In this document: positions 36,270-47,763 of the stretch, piece after piece
How the letters are laid out: each line of letters begins with the position of its first letter
Numbering within the stretch: the first letter of the stretch is position 1
Assembly: GCA_964247055.1 (NCBI GenBank)
Contig: OZ176057.1
Location: forward strand, 5,146,001 to 5,210,000
Source: Paragordius varius
Lineage: Eukaryota; Nematomorpha
Length of the DNA stretch: 64,000 nucleotides
Reading direction: 5' to 3'
Program-made: the position numbers and the translations under genes
Notes under the pieces: generated by a model
The model's database searches: none
What the model was told of the DNA's origin: nothing
What the model saw: the letters and a program-made list of their open reading frames with translations, nothing else

Positions 36270-36925
36270 CCTTCTAACACCGTCGTTCCTCTATTTTTGT
36301 GGGGGAGCTGGTTGTCGCATGTTCCTGGGTATTGTTAGTATTTAAATTGGCGGCTGTCGGAGTAATCGGTTCGGTTTCGTCATTTGGGTTGCTCGTGCTG
36401 TTTGGTTGAGGTTCGGCAATCGTTACATAATCCTTGGCAGTGGTTACATTCTCCTTACTTGTGTTGCTGGAAGTGGTAATTCGTAGTTGTGGCTGGTGTA
36501 CTATTTGGTCGGCGTGTCTCCTCACAACTTTCTCCCGGTCTTTGTCCCATACCTTGTATGACAATAGCCCTGTACCGTCCGTGATCTCTCCAGCGCGCCG
36601 CCCTGGACTTAAATTCATTTTTAATCATTACTAGGTCATTAATGGCAAACTGCCGTCGGGCGGCCGGTGGATCTAACATCGCCCTACTATTTAACCCGGT
36701 TAAGGGGGTATGGGGTGTTGGCTTGAACATTAATTGGGCCGGGGTTTCTTTCGTTGTTGAGTGTATAGAATTTTTATACGCCCATAGGCTAGTGTTTAAC
36801 GCTTCGTGGGTGGATATCGCATTATTTTTTATCGTACCCACTAACCTTTCTACCATCCCATTAATTTGGATGGTAGGGGGTAAAATATGTTTCACCCCTA
36901 TAATCATTTTTAAAGCCTTGATTTG
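36270..36925 (-). mobile_element. Broken Ty3/Gypsy integrase fossil
   Basis: The minus strand translates as the end of an LTR-retrotransposon integrase core and its C-terminal domain: GMVERLVGTIKNN, LWAYKNSIHSTTKETPAQLM and a DLVMIKNEF...RWRDHGRY-like chromo/GPY segment. Only this 3' part remains, in at least two frames, so it is broken. No LTR is recognised beside it. It is better preserved and GC-richer than the 3650-4745 relic, hence probably younger. Confidence 0.7.
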
Positions 36926-37773
36926 CTGGCTACTCGAATCATGTTATTGATGAATAGATGTAAATTGTATACATTTTATAAATTGTAAAAGAGTGCTTTA
37001 TATAGGAAATATTGTTAAAAGTACAATTATTACTGTATTATTTATCTAAAATGATTTAATTAATTTTTCTCACATATATATAAATTATATTTTTTATTTA
37101 TATTTCATATATCCTAGGAAGTGCATGTTTGCAAGTGTGTTACGCCCCGCCATTATTAGAAGAGCTGGAAAGACTTTTTAGTCGAACATAATTAATACAT
37201 TGTATTTATTAGCTTTAAACATGGATTTTTTTCTTTATAAATTTTAATAATATAACATTTATCATTCAAATTCACCCGAAAAATAAATTTCTCGTTTTGA
37301 GCTAATCTAAATCATCATAGATAGTATGATAATAAGTTTTTATGGTATAATAGTTTGTCATTATTATATATATTTTGTTAAAAGCATTTCTTATATTAAA
37401 AATTAATATACAGGTAGATTTAGATTTTCACAAAAACATTTTATTTTTAAGGGTGAATTTTAAAATGTTTTTTAATTAATTTATAATATATAATGTTGTA
37501 TGTATATCGCTCCTATAGATATATATATATATATATATTGTTACTATATATTTCAAAATATTTTTGGAGTTGGTTTTAGTTCAAGAGAACAGTGTTTCAA
37601 TGTGAAAATACTGAAATTATAAATCATATTAAAATTGAGCTATTAGTGCTTAAATCAGAAACAAGCCACATGGATATCTTGTGGGGCCCGCGAAAAATTT
37701 TGAAAAATACCAAATTAATATGAAATGGTATTTTATTTATACCTGGTAAAATTGGTATCTTTTTGTAAATTTA
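36926..37773. other. Intergenic with MITE-D and hAT-like pieces
   Basis: 37263-37480 carries both ends of a worn MITE-D (ATTCAAATTCACCCGAAAAA; AAGGGTGAATTTTAAAATG). 37680-37700 carries the GGGGCCCGCGAAAAATTTT phrase. A (TA)n run lies near 37520. No gene. Confidence 0.45.
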
Positions 37774-38010
37774 CAGTAAAAATTGAAATTATCCAGACAA
37801 AACGTACAATTATAAAGAGATTTTTTTTAAAACCATAAATAAACCCTAAATATTTTCTATCACAATTTTAAACTATACTTGGGTTATGTTATCAATTTAC
37901 ATCACTATTTCACCCTTTACAATTTGAAACTATGAGTTATATAAAATTTAATATAAATGTCCTTATATATTAAGGTTGTCTGTTTTACAATTTTAACTAA
38001 TTTAAATATA
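37774..38010. mobile_element. Degenerate MITE-B copy
   Basis: Left end CAGTAAAAATTGAAATTATC, followed by acaaaacgtacaattataaag. The right end is worn (gtccttatatattaaggttgtctg). Lies about 260 bp beyond the 3' end of YbeY. Confidence 0.6.
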
Positions 38011-38270
38011 TCTATGATGCAAATTTTGCTACAACAAACTAGCTAAAAATTGGTGAAATATATAATAAGTAATTTTATTAACCTAATTTACAGTCTTATG
38101 TTTAAAATCCAATAAAATATTTATTAATGGCAATTTATTTTTTCCAATGTGGCCAGTGAAGTCATTTGTGGTAGGAACCTCTAGTTTATACAGATATTAA
38201 TATAAATATTCAATCAAGTTAAGCCTGAATGTAATGATATTTTTCATTCAGAAACATTCTTTTTTTAAAA

Positions 38271-38953
38271 TCACACTCCATTATTTTTGGATATTGAGTA
38301 AAATTTGGATAAAATTTCAGATTCTTTAGCAGACATTGTTTGAAAGTCTTGATCGGTTTTGTGATCGTAACCCATTAAATGACATATTCCGTGCACCAAA
38401 ATAATCTAAATAGTGATATATACTGAATATATTAATATAGAGGAAAAATGCCATAATTAATAATTAGATAGGAAGATAATTCAATAAATTAATTAGTGTA
38501 TTTAAGCTTTTGGTAAAAAGAATTGGGATATTTTTTTAGTCCCTAATTAAATAAGTCATTTTTAATACCATACATTTAAATTGAAATGAAAGTTATCGGC
38601 ACTTTGTTCGGCAATATATTGAGGTGAAATAAATAAATCTCCCAGATCGTTTTCGTTTGCATCCTATTTTATATATGAAGATCTAAAACTTTAAAAAATG
38701 GAAAACTTAATATATCCGTTGGCGCGTCAACATTACGGTATTTTTTGTTGAGAAGTTGAATACGGTCATTATCTAAAAAAATTACAGAAAGATCTCTCTT
38801 CTCAATAGAAGCAGCTTTTCGTATGTTAAATATATTTTCAGTAATTAATTTCAAATTTAATTGAACAATTTTTTGAGCATTTTTAATAAATAAAGGCATG
38901 AGCCATGCTTCAATTCGATATCCAGGTGATATATGAATGAATTTTGCTAACAT
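38271..38953 (-). CDS. YBEY: YbeY-type endoribonuclease / rRNA maturation factor, three exons
   Basis: Metal-dependent endoribonuclease of the YbeY/UPF0054 family; eukaryotic members act on mitochondrial ribosomal RNA or ribosome assembly. Exons: 38690-38953, 38574-38663, 38271-38405, all phase 0, total 162 aa. Family landmarks: DLSVIFLDNDRIQLLNKKYR, then DAPTDILSFPF, LGDLFISP, and the zinc-binding motif HGICHLMGYDH at 123-133 with all three His present. The first ATG (38951-38953) adds 18 residues over the usual N-terminus. The second Met at residue 19 (38897-38899, MPLFIKNAQKI) aligns better with the family start, so the protein may be 144 aa, or the extra residues may be an organelle-targeting extension. 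A decayed partial copy lies just upstream at 39650-39820. Confidence 0.92.
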
Positions 38954-38959
38954 ATAATT

Positions 38960-39163
38960 ATGATTATTTTACTCTGCCATAACATTTTGTTATATTTTTC
39001 TACGCCAGAGCTCCAAGAATATGAACTATTTTATTTTTTTAAAATTAATTCCTCTTATTCTGTATTTGAAGAATATATAATATTTACAGTTTTATGGCAT
39101 CTACAGTCCGAACGGATAGATCTAAATCATGACAGAAGACAGTTGATATTAAAATCAATTTAG
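38960..39163 (+). CDS. Short divergent open frame next to YbeY (doubtful)
   Basis: A 67-codon ATG frame starts 6 bases from the first YbeY ATG, on the other strand. Its second half (TPELQEYELFYFF and WHLQSERIDLNHDRRQL) is less biased in composition than random AT-rich translation. No domain is recognised. A possible further exon border (TTTAAACAG followed by an open stretch) lies near 39436. It could be a tiny protein, a first exon or chance. Confidence 0.2.
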   Translation: MIILLCHNILLYFSTPELQEYELFYFFKINSSYSVFEEYIIFTVLWHLQSERIDLNHDRRQLILKSI

Positions 39164-39649
39164 AATATAGTTATAAAATTGTAAACCAATTCGCAAGGTT
39201 ATTTTTTTAAAAAAAATATAATATACATCAATTTGTCTATTGAATTAGCTATTTAAAAAAATGGAGGTGAAGCAGTTTGCAGGCAATGGAAATAATTCAT
39301 ATTTTTAAATATATTATATATAATAGTTGTTCGCACTTTTAAGGGTATCCGATATATAAAATTTTAATAAAAATTATTAATATTTTTTAATAGTTATACT
39401 ATAAAATAAAATGATTTGTGTATAGCATTTTAAACAGGTTGGTCTCTTATTTATGCGGAGACGAGCTGCTTCGTACCCGAAGATCCCGAACTATTATTTC
39501 AAAATAAAACGAAATTAAATTCAGAAAATTACCGTCTTCCGTAATATTAGACCAAATTAATCTTGATTGCCTTTCACAACTAATTTCAGTTTTTTATGAA
39601 AACTAACATACCTCATATCTTTTTGTAATATTTATAATTTTTTACATCC

Positions 39650-39820
39650 TAGAATTTATGAATATTTTAAAACTTTGAGAAATGGAAAACCTAATATATC
39701 CGTAGGTGCGTCGATATGGTATTTTTTGATAAGAAGTTGAATACGGTTTTTATCTGCAAAAATGAGAATTAAATCCTTTTCATTAAAAAGCAGCTTTTTG
39801 TGTATAGCTTTCTAAAATTA
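39650..39820 (-). pseudogene. Decayed duplicate of YbeY exon 1, intron 1 and the exon-2 border
   Basis: The minus strand here resembles the 3' half of YbeY exon 1 (region coding for KAAS...RIQLLNKKY...APTDILSFPF), the following intron and the AG|GATG start of exon 2. The reading frame is lost. Because intron sequence is retained, it arose by DNA duplication, not by retroposition. Similarity stops on both sides within about 170 bp, and a MITE-A copy begins at 39836. Confidence 0.75.
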
Positions 39821-39835
39821 ACAATTTTTATGCAT

Positions 39836-40425
39836 TTAACACTTTGATTCAAATTGAAGTATCTAAATACCCCAGACTAAATAAAAATTAGGAATTTTAA
39901 AAAACTACTGAAGGAAACGGTCTCAATTTTAATTTATGCTTCTATCCTAATAAAAGTAATATAAATATGCCAAAATATGTAAATAAAATTTTGTTTTGAA
40001 AAAATAGTTCCATGTCAAACTATAGCCATTTTTATTTTACAAATTTTTCGCAAATTATCGTGTTCATTTAATTATAAGGATAAAATTAAAGCTAATTTTT
40101 AATTTAAATTACATCTAACATTGATAGAAACAGAAAAAGCGGTTTATATTGTATTATTTTTCAATTTTACCATTGCACACATGTCACGTTGACTAAATTT
40201 TTACCTTTAGAATTCAGCTTAAAATAAGTAATATCAAGTATTTTTAAATAAATTTTTTTAATATTTCGGTTTATCAATGCTATATAATTGCAAAATTTTG
40301 CAATGGTTTCGATTCCTTCCATATTTTTTAAAAAATGTAATTTAAAAAGGTCTGGGGTATTTAAATACCTCAATTTGAATCGAAGGACTATGAATGTGTT
40401 GTATCCAAGTGTTGCTAACATATTA
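39836..40425 (-). mobile_element. Complete MITE-A copy, about 590 bp
   Basis: Both ends present: TTAACACTTTGATTCAAATT, with AAATACCCCAGA, on the left; TCTGGGGTATTTAAATACCT on the right, running to GTTGTATCCAAGTGTT. It borders the decayed YbeY duplicate. Confidence 0.8.
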
Positions 40426-40633
40426 TAAATTTTATTTAAATTATAATTTTTTGGGATATTTCTGACCCAGAGCTCAAAGTAGTAACGCAATATTTTTTAA
40501 ATCTCTTTTTATTTATGTACACTGTGTCCGAAATAGGCGGTATATAAAATAACCTGATAATTAAATATATTCTGATGGGAAAATGTATCAGGATTATATG
40601 GTCGTTTAGAAGTGATTTAAAAATGTTATCCAC

Positions 40634-41364
40634 ACTTTTGTAGCAAGTACGCTTTATCGGAAAATAGCATTATTTGGGCATTTTTTTGGTGAAAGCCCCA
40701 GACGTTTTACTCTATAAAATATAATTATTCTATTACATATAAATAGCTAAACAATATCAAAAATTTTAATTTTTCAATATATCCTCCGATAGTCCTATTT
40801 TTTTTTGTTTTAAGATGGGCTAGTCCTCTTAAACAAAACCCAAAGCCGGGATTGCTAGATAAAAAATTTTAATATATGCTAAATTTTATATCAAGTAAAA
40901 ATATTTAAAGTACATTTTTCAAAAATCTAACATCAAAATTTTCTTGATTTTCATTTTATCATGAGTCATAATTAAAGCTTTTTTAAAACATTTAAAATAT
41001 TATCAAAACACTTTTTCTATATAATTTGATGATGCTTAACATTTCTGTCGCTTCAAAATTTTAATTTTATTGTTCGTTTGCCTAAATTTATTGGGATTAT
41101 CAAGACCGACTCTTTTAATCAACATTCTGACGTATGATTTCCATCAAAATATTTGATATACGCTTGAACAAAATTTTGAATTTTTTTTTAAATATACATA
41201 TTTTTAGATATTTTAAGTTGAATCGTGCAGTCCCGGATTTTTTGAGGTTATTTTAAGACAACTAGCCTATTTTTAAAAAACGAAAAAATTTGGGACTATC
41301 GGAGCATACATCTAAATATTATTTTTTTAGAAAATTGTTTTAAAATTAATCAATTTATTCTTGT
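40634..41364. repeat. Repeat family G sequence, no gene
   Basis: CTTTTGTAGCAAGTACGCTT at 40634 and two forms of a CCGATAGTCCxAATTTTT phrase (40787; reverse at 41298, TTGGGACTATCGGAGC). Similar phrases occur at 32580, 48850 and 58208. Bordered on the right by the LINE relic. Confidence 0.45.
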
Positions 41365-41742
41365 AGCGCGAAAGTCTTTAAAGAGTATTGTGGATTGCAA
41401 ACTAATTCCCAACCTGCAGGTTTGTCCACAACATAATATAATTATGTATAAATATATGACAGTTATATCAATAAATGCTAAAAAGCGTAAGCTTATCGCA
41501 CCGAAGGTAAAGCTGGACTTGCCCCCTTATGCGACCGCTATCAAAGAGAAAAACCGTAAATTACTCGTTGAGGAAGACAAAATATTGAAGAGGTGGAAAG
41601 AATATTTCCAAGACCTTAAAATGGGTGGCGAAACGATACGAAACACCAAGCTAGGTATCTGCGCATATTGAAAGTGTACAAGACAAAGTCGTGTTTGTTT
41701 AGAAGAGATGTCTATAAATAAGCTGCAGGCCCAGACAATATT
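41365..41742 (+). pseudogene. LINE relic, part 1 (between endonuclease and RT domains)
   Basis: Translates as DCKLIPNLQVCPQHNIIM, later NRKLLVEEDKILKRWKEYFQ and, in another frame, KLQAGPDNI. These are hallmark segments of the linker and RT start of a common non-LTR family (DCKVIPGE..QHRL; LV..D.I..RWKEYF; AAGPDNI). It is cut off by the MITE-A copy at 41743. Continues at 46058-46145 and 46815. Confidence 0.7.
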
Positions 41743-42009
41743 AAAACTTGGATACAACGCATTCATTTCAGTCCTTCGATTCAAATTGGGGTAGTTGGAT
41801 ATCCCAGATTTATTTAAAATTAAATTCAAAAAATATAATATAACATTAATAAACCATAAAATATAAAAAAATTTATTCAAAAATACTTGATATGACTTAT
41901 TTTATGCTAACACCCAAAGGTAAAAATTTAGTCAATGTGGCATGTATGCAATAGTAAAATTGAAAAATAATACAAAATAAACCACTTTTTCTATTTCTAT
42001 CAATATTAA

Positions 42010-43870
42010 GGGCCTGCTGAATAAAAGCTAGTATATACTAAAAACTAGGTTTTTTCCAGTATACTAGCTATGTATTGAATAAAAAATATATTGCTTTTAC
42101 TATCCAGTACGTACTATGTTTACCAGTATTTACTGACAAATATCATTGAATAAAAATTGTTTTACAAATTTTACCCAGTACTTACTGGTTTTTTTAAGCT
42201 GGTAAATGGCAACATTTTAAACTATTATTTTTTCACTTAAAATAATACGGTTATATTTTTATAAAATTTCTAAGATAAATGTCTTTTTAAATTACATGAT
42301 TCAGATATATATATATATATATATGTATATAAACTTATTAATATATTAATTAAATATTATTTGTTTTATTATTAGAAATAATTTTTTTCCATCTCTATTT
42401 TAAGCTTTGTGAGTTCAATTTGCAGAGATTAATACTTTTGTTAAAAAATATTGGTTTTTTTCAAGAATGTCCACAATCATCATTTTCTTCGATTATTTCA
42501 TTTTTGTGTAAAATATTTGATTTTATATACTTTATAATGACCTTAATTTTATTTTTTAAACATTTAAATTTTATATATTTGAGTGAATATTTTTGAATGA
42601 AGCTATTTTCTATATAAAAAACCACCGATTTATTCAAATTCGAGTTATGACTAAGATAAAATGACCTTTTCATATTTTGGTTAAAAATTAAATATATCTT
42701 TAAGGAAACTAACTCCCAGGATGCAAATGTAGGTATTTATAATATCATAAATCTAGATTTTGTGTTAAGATTTCTTGGAGATCCGGGATATCAAGCGTGT
42801 ATAGGACATGATTTTAATGTTTATAGTTCCACAATATGCAAAACTATACCTAAAGTTATGGACGAAATAGTATCAAAATCTTATTGGGTAAAAATTCCCA
42901 AGTCATTTGAAGAGCTTAATATGGCGAATAAATTATGGCTAGCAAAATATAAAATGCCAACTGCTATTGGTTGCAATGATTGTTCATACTTTGAAATATT
43001 AAGACCTAAAGAAAATGTTGAGGCCTATATAAATAGAAAGGGTCGATGTACCCTCAATGTACAATTCACATGTAATGCCAATGAAGAAATTACATCCGTG
43101 GATGCACAATGGCCAGGATCTGTACATGATTGAAGGATATGGCGAAACACGATTGGTCATATATGTGCAAACAAAATGATTTCTGTTTGTTAGGTGATAA
43201 TGGATATCCACTATCACCCTGGCTCCTAACCCCCTACAAAAATACGATGATCAAAAACGAGAAAAAATTCAATAAATTACATTGTTCTGAAAGAAACATT
43301 ATCGAGCGCGGGTTTTCGGTCAGATGACCCGATTTCCTATACTTTGTAACGAAATTCGTTTAAGTCTAGAACGAATCCCAAAACTTATATTAACATGTTC
43401 CATATTACATAATGTATCCTAATATATTAACGAACCCTTAACAGATTTTGATAGTAATTCATATTTTGATATTGAATATGTGGAGGATTGTGAAGCAAAT
43501 ATTGATCTAACCCAAATACTCAAGGCTGGCAAAATGAAACGAGATTCAATTGTTTAAACATAATTTTGATTTATTTTTTGTGTATTTAGGAATAAATGTG
43601 TATTAATAAATGCATTATTTAAAAATATGGGTAAATAATCGATATTTATTTTAAAGTTAGACTTTCTAATTTTCTTAATGAATTTTTCAAACGCATTTAT
43701 GAATGAAATCGAAAACTAACAAAAAACAAAATGAAAATAAACATTTTACACATACTAAAGACTTAGTACGTACATGATAGTAAGTACCTATTTTTATTCA
43801 ATGTTTTTTCAAACTAGATACTATCAAGCACTTACTACCCAGTAGGTGCTTGTTTTTATTCAGCAGGCCC
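42010..43870 (+). mobile_element. PIF/Harbinger DNA transposon, copy 1
   Basis: 1861 bp with perfect 17-bp inverted ends GGGCCTGCTGAATAAAA and a 3-bp target duplication TAA on both sides, diagnostic of PIF/Harbinger. Carries a transposase remnant (42762-43530). About 90% alike, by eye, to copy 2 at 44157-46057 in shared parts, but each has private gaps. The Myb-like second protein of the family is not recognised. Confidence 0.92.
42762..43555 (+). pseudogene. Harbinger (HARBI1-like) transposase, broken
   Basis: DDE-superfamily nuclease. Visible blocks: FLGDPGYQACIGHDFNVYSS (helix-turn-helix side), AIGCNDCSYFEI (first catalytic Asp), YINRKGRCTLNVQF, AQWPGSVHD (second Asp), then LLGDNGYPLSPWLLTPY and ERNIIERGF (Glu). 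A TGA replaces the codon after SVHD (copy 2 has TCA). A 4-base loss follows near 43156 relative to copy 2, and small losses lie around 43315-43325. Not active, but all three catalytic positions can still be seen in pieces. Confidence 0.85.
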
Positions 43871-45028
43871 TAAATGTAATTTAAATAAAAAATTACCCTT
43901 AATTATCCCCTTATAATTAAATTAAGACGATATTTTGCAAAAATTTTGTAAAATAAAAATGGAAGCAGTTCGACATCGAACTTTTAAACAAAATTTTATT
44001 TGGATATTTTGGCATATTTATATAATTTTGATAGAAGCATTTATTTAAATTGGGACCGTTTTCAGTAGTTTTGTAAAAATACCCCAATTTGAATCGAAGT
44101 GTTAACATAAACTGTTGGAAAATAATGTCAGTGAAAGGTATACAAACGGATATTATGGGCCTGCTGAATAAAAGCTAGTATATACTAAAAACTAGGTTTT
44201 TTCCAGTATTTACTAGCTATGTATTGAATAAAAAAATATATTGCTTTTACTATCCAGTACGTACTATGTTTACCAGTATTTACTGACAAATATCATTGAA
44301 TAAAAATTGTCTTTTTACAAATTTTACCTAGTACTTACTGGTTTTTTTTAAGCTGGTAAATGGCAACATTTTAAACTACTATTTTTTCACTTAAAATAAT
44401 ATCGGTTATATTTTTATAAATTTCTAAGATAAATGTTTTTTTAAATTACATGATTCATATATATATATATATATATATAAACTTATTAATATATTAATTA
44501 AATATTATTAGTTTTATTATTAGTAATAATTTTTTTCCTTCTCTATTTTAAGCTTTGTGAGTTCAATTTGCAGAGAATAATACTTTTGTTAAAAAATATT
44601 GGTTTTTTTTTCAAGAATGTCCACAATATCATTTTCTTCTATTATTTCATTTTTGTGTAAAATATTTGAGTTTATACACTTTATAATGACCTTAATTTTA
44701 TTTTATAAACATTTAAATTTTATATATTTAAGTAAATATTTTTGAATGAAGCTATTTTCTATATAAAAAACCACCGATTTATTCAAATTTGAGTTATGAC
44801 TAAGATAAAATGACCTCTTCATATTTAGTATAGGTTAAAAATTATATATATCTTTAATTTAAAGTCTTTCATTTGGAGTATTTATATCATCCATAATGAT
44901 CGAGTTAATATGATATAATTTGTATTGATATTTGGTATATATTTTGTGAATTATGAATTTAACCCTCGAATTTATTATATAAAAACAATGAACAATTCAC
45001 ATGAAATGCCAATGAAGAAATTACATCC

Positions 45029-45424
45029 ATGGATGCACAATGGCCAAGATCTGTACATGATTCAAGGATATGGCGAAACACGATTGTTCCGTCATATATG
45101 TGCAAACAAAATGATTTCTGTTTGTTAGGTGATAATGGATTTCCACTATCACCCTGGCTCCAAACCCCCTTAAAAAATACGATGATCGATAACGATAAAA
45201 AATTCAATAAATTACATTGTTCTGAAAAAAGCATTATCGAGCGGGTTTTCGGTCAGATGAAGGCCCGATTTCCCATACTCGGTAACAAAATTCGTATAAG
45301 TCTAAAACGAATACCAAAACTTATATTAACATGTTCCATATTACATAATGTCAAATATATTAACGAAGCTCTAACAGATTTTTATAATAATTCATATTTT
45401 GAGATTGAATATGTGGAGGATTGA
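45029..45424 (+). pseudogene. Harbinger transposase, C-terminal half
   Basis: An open 131-codon frame from MDAQWPRSVHDSRIW (second catalytic Asp) through LLGDNGFPLSPWL and IIERVFGQMKARFPIL (catalytic Glu block, ERVFG intact) to the natural stop. The upstream part with the first Asp is deleted relative to copy 1. It can serve as the reference for the frame damage in copy 1. No nuclease activity is expected. Confidence 0.85.
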
Positions 45425-45796
45425 GAAGCAAACATTGAAACCCAAATACTCATGTCTGGCAAAATAAAACGATAGATTCAATTGATCAAATATTATTTTG
45501 ATTTATTTTTTGTATATTTATGAATAGTTGCATTCGTACTCGGTAACAAAATTCGTATAAGTCTAAAACGAATACCAAAACTTATATTAACATGTTCCAT
45601 ATTACATAATGTCAAATATATTAACGAAGCTCTAACAGATTTTTATAATAATTCATATTTTGATATTGAATATGTGGAGGATTGAGAAGCAAACATTGGA
45701 ACCCAAATACTCATGTCTGGCAAAATAAAACGATAGATTCAATTGATCAAATATTATTTTGATTTATTTTTTGTATATTTATGAATAGTTGCATTA
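45277..45796 (+). repeat. 261-bp tandem duplication inside Harbinger copy 2
   Basis: Two units begin ACTCGGTAACAAAATTCGTA (45277, 45538) and end at TATTTATGAATAGTTGCATT. They are nearly identical, so the duplication is younger than the split from copy 1, which has one unit. Confidence 0.9.
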
Positions 45797-46057
45797 TTTA
45801 AGAAAATGGGTAGATAATCGATATTTAATTTTCCAAAAGTTACTTTCTATTTTCATATGAATTTTTAAAACGCATTTTATGAATGAAATCGAAAACTAAC
45901 AAAAAAACAAAATGAAAATAAACATTTTACACATACTAAAGACTTAAGTACGTACATGATAGTAAGTACCTATTTTTATTCAATGTTTTTTCAAAAACTG
46001 GTACATACTATCAAGCACCTACTACCCAGTAGGTGCTTGTTTTTATTCAGCAGGCCC

Positions 46058-47763
46058 TATGATTAATGTAGTTACTAAGTATGATATTTTCCGAGAAGAA
46101 GATTTTCACTTCCCATTTTTAAGAATAAAGAAGATATATCGTAAGTAGGGTTGTGCATTTAACTGCTTTTTCAAAAAAGTCCGGTCGACCCAGTCAGACC
46201 ATGGTCATGATCACGGTCATTGCCACTTTTTACTTTAATTAATATCATGCGATATTGGATGAAAATAATGTTCGAGCGACACTTGCGTTACACTTATCAT
46301 GTTTTTTTCTCAAAAGTTTGTATTATACATTTTTTTAATATTTATTATTTACCAATATTTTCAATCAAATTTGATCAAGAATCTTGTTTTCGAATAAATT
46401 TGGCCACATGTTTGTGGCCTTCTAAATCTTGAAATACATAGCTTTTAATACTGGATATTTCAAATAAAATTTTACCTAGATTGTTTTAGACTTTCATTGT
46501 ATTGGTTCATATATATGGAATAAATTTATATTTTGCAAAGTGCTAAATTGATTGTTTTGTTTTTCGAACCAACTGGAGGTTCTTAAATGCCAATGGTATA
46601 ATCATAAATGCTTAACAATTTTATATTGTTATATAAGCATATTTAAATATATTTATAAAAAAAATATATTAAAAACATTCAAATCTTACTATCTTTCTTC
46701 CAAAAAAAATTTACTAACATTTTTCAAAAACAACTGTTTTTTTAAATGACCATAGACAAAAAATAAATAGTCACTGACCTGGATGACCCGGTCAATTACT
46801 TCAGCACAACCCTGATTGTAACAGTTACAGAGGGATAAGGTTGATGTCGCATACAAGGAAGTTTGAGAAAATACATGAGAAACAAATAAAAAATGGTTAG
46901 TATAGTAATCAATTTGGTTTTATTCCGGGAAAGTTCACTATCTATCCGATTCACTAAAGAAATGAAAAAGAGTTGCGTAGTATTTTAATCGATATTGAAA
47001 GGCGTTTGACAGGATACCACGGAGTACTATATGGTAAAGTTTAAGACGAAAAAACGTTCCTTAAATTAACATAAAAATTCTAATAAACATGTACGGCTCT
47101 CACTATACCAAAATTAAAACACACCAAGGAAGGAAATGGATTGTAACTACGGTCTGGTTTAAAATTTAAAAAGAACCTAAAAAATTTGGTGGGAAAAAAC
47201 GAGAAATGGAATCAGAAGAAGGATATCTGTAATCAAAGGTCAGGACGAATGAAACTATTTAGAAGTGATTTTGACAGCAGGGTTCTTTAACGCAAGATAT
47301 TAATCCAAAAATTCGAAATAGTTGGGCTAATTAAAATAAGATCTCCAAGTTCTGTGCGATAATAATATTGATCTTATAGGATACGATTTACAGTGCTGTG
47401 GTATAGCCAACATAAATGTACAACTAAGAGACAGGGACACCAAAGAAATTATAAGAAAGGCACTTTGAAGTTATTGAAATTAGAATGCTAAGATTGATGT
47501 GCGGCGTAACGAGGAAAGACAAGGTTAGGAATATATACAATAGAGGGAGTATGGAATCAAACCGATAACCCAAAAGATAATGTTAAATTGTTTTAGATGG
47601 TTTGGACATGAGAAAGAAGAGATATATACATTGATAAAAAGATTGATGACTATATTGTAAAAGGTAAGAGGGCGCCCTAAAACTCGATGGATAGATACAG
47701 TTAAGAGGGACATTGCAACACTGAACCTAAAACGCGAAGATGCCATAGACAGGGTCCTATAGT
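46058..47763 (+). pseudogene. LINE relic, part 2 (reverse transcriptase to C-terminus), split by a hAT-like element
   Basis: Before the hAT: LPIFKNKEDIS. After it: DCNSYRGIRLMSHTRKFEKI, SNQFGFIPGKF, ILIDIERR (RT motifs 1-2) and, at the end, RGRPKTRWIDTVKRDIATLN to a stop at 47758-47760. The YADD/FADD box is not visible, and the middle of the RT is shortened to under 1 kb. Many frame changes. The RT class (RTE- or craniofacial-development-protein-2-like) is an inference from motif style. Confidence 0.75.
46146..46814. mobile_element. hAT-like non-autonomous element
   Basis: Inverted ends TAGGGTTGTGC / GCACAACCCTG, 669 bp, flanked by ATCGTAAG and ATTGTAAC (6 of 8 identical), fitting a worn hAT 8-bp duplication. 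GTCCGGTCGACCCAGTCAG on the left pairs loosely with TGACCTGGATGACCCGGTC on the right. Interior AT-rich, no transposase found. Confidence 0.75.

Larger units (their letters stand above)
41743..44105 (+). mobile_element. MITE-A copy split by Harbinger element 1
   Basis: The left part (41743-42009) starts AAACTTGGATACAACGCATT and ends within the CTATTTCTATCAAT block. The right part resumes with ATGTAATTTAAATAAAAAATT at 43874 and ends CCCCAATTTGAATCGAAGTG. Other copies read uninterrupted across this point, confirming the insertion. Confidence 0.8.
44157..46057 (+). mobile_element. PIF/Harbinger DNA transposon, copy 2
   Basis: 1901 bp with the same 17-bp inverted ends as copy 1 and a TAT target duplication on both sides. 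Lacks the N-terminal half of the transposase. Contains a private 261-bp tandem duplication (45277-45537 and 45538-45796). Lies 51 bp beyond the end of the MITE-A copy. Confidence 0.92.

Noticed and set aside
36434-36950. Plus-strand frames over the Gypsy relic
   Set aside because: Antisense to the recognisable integrase relic; no independent protein similarity.
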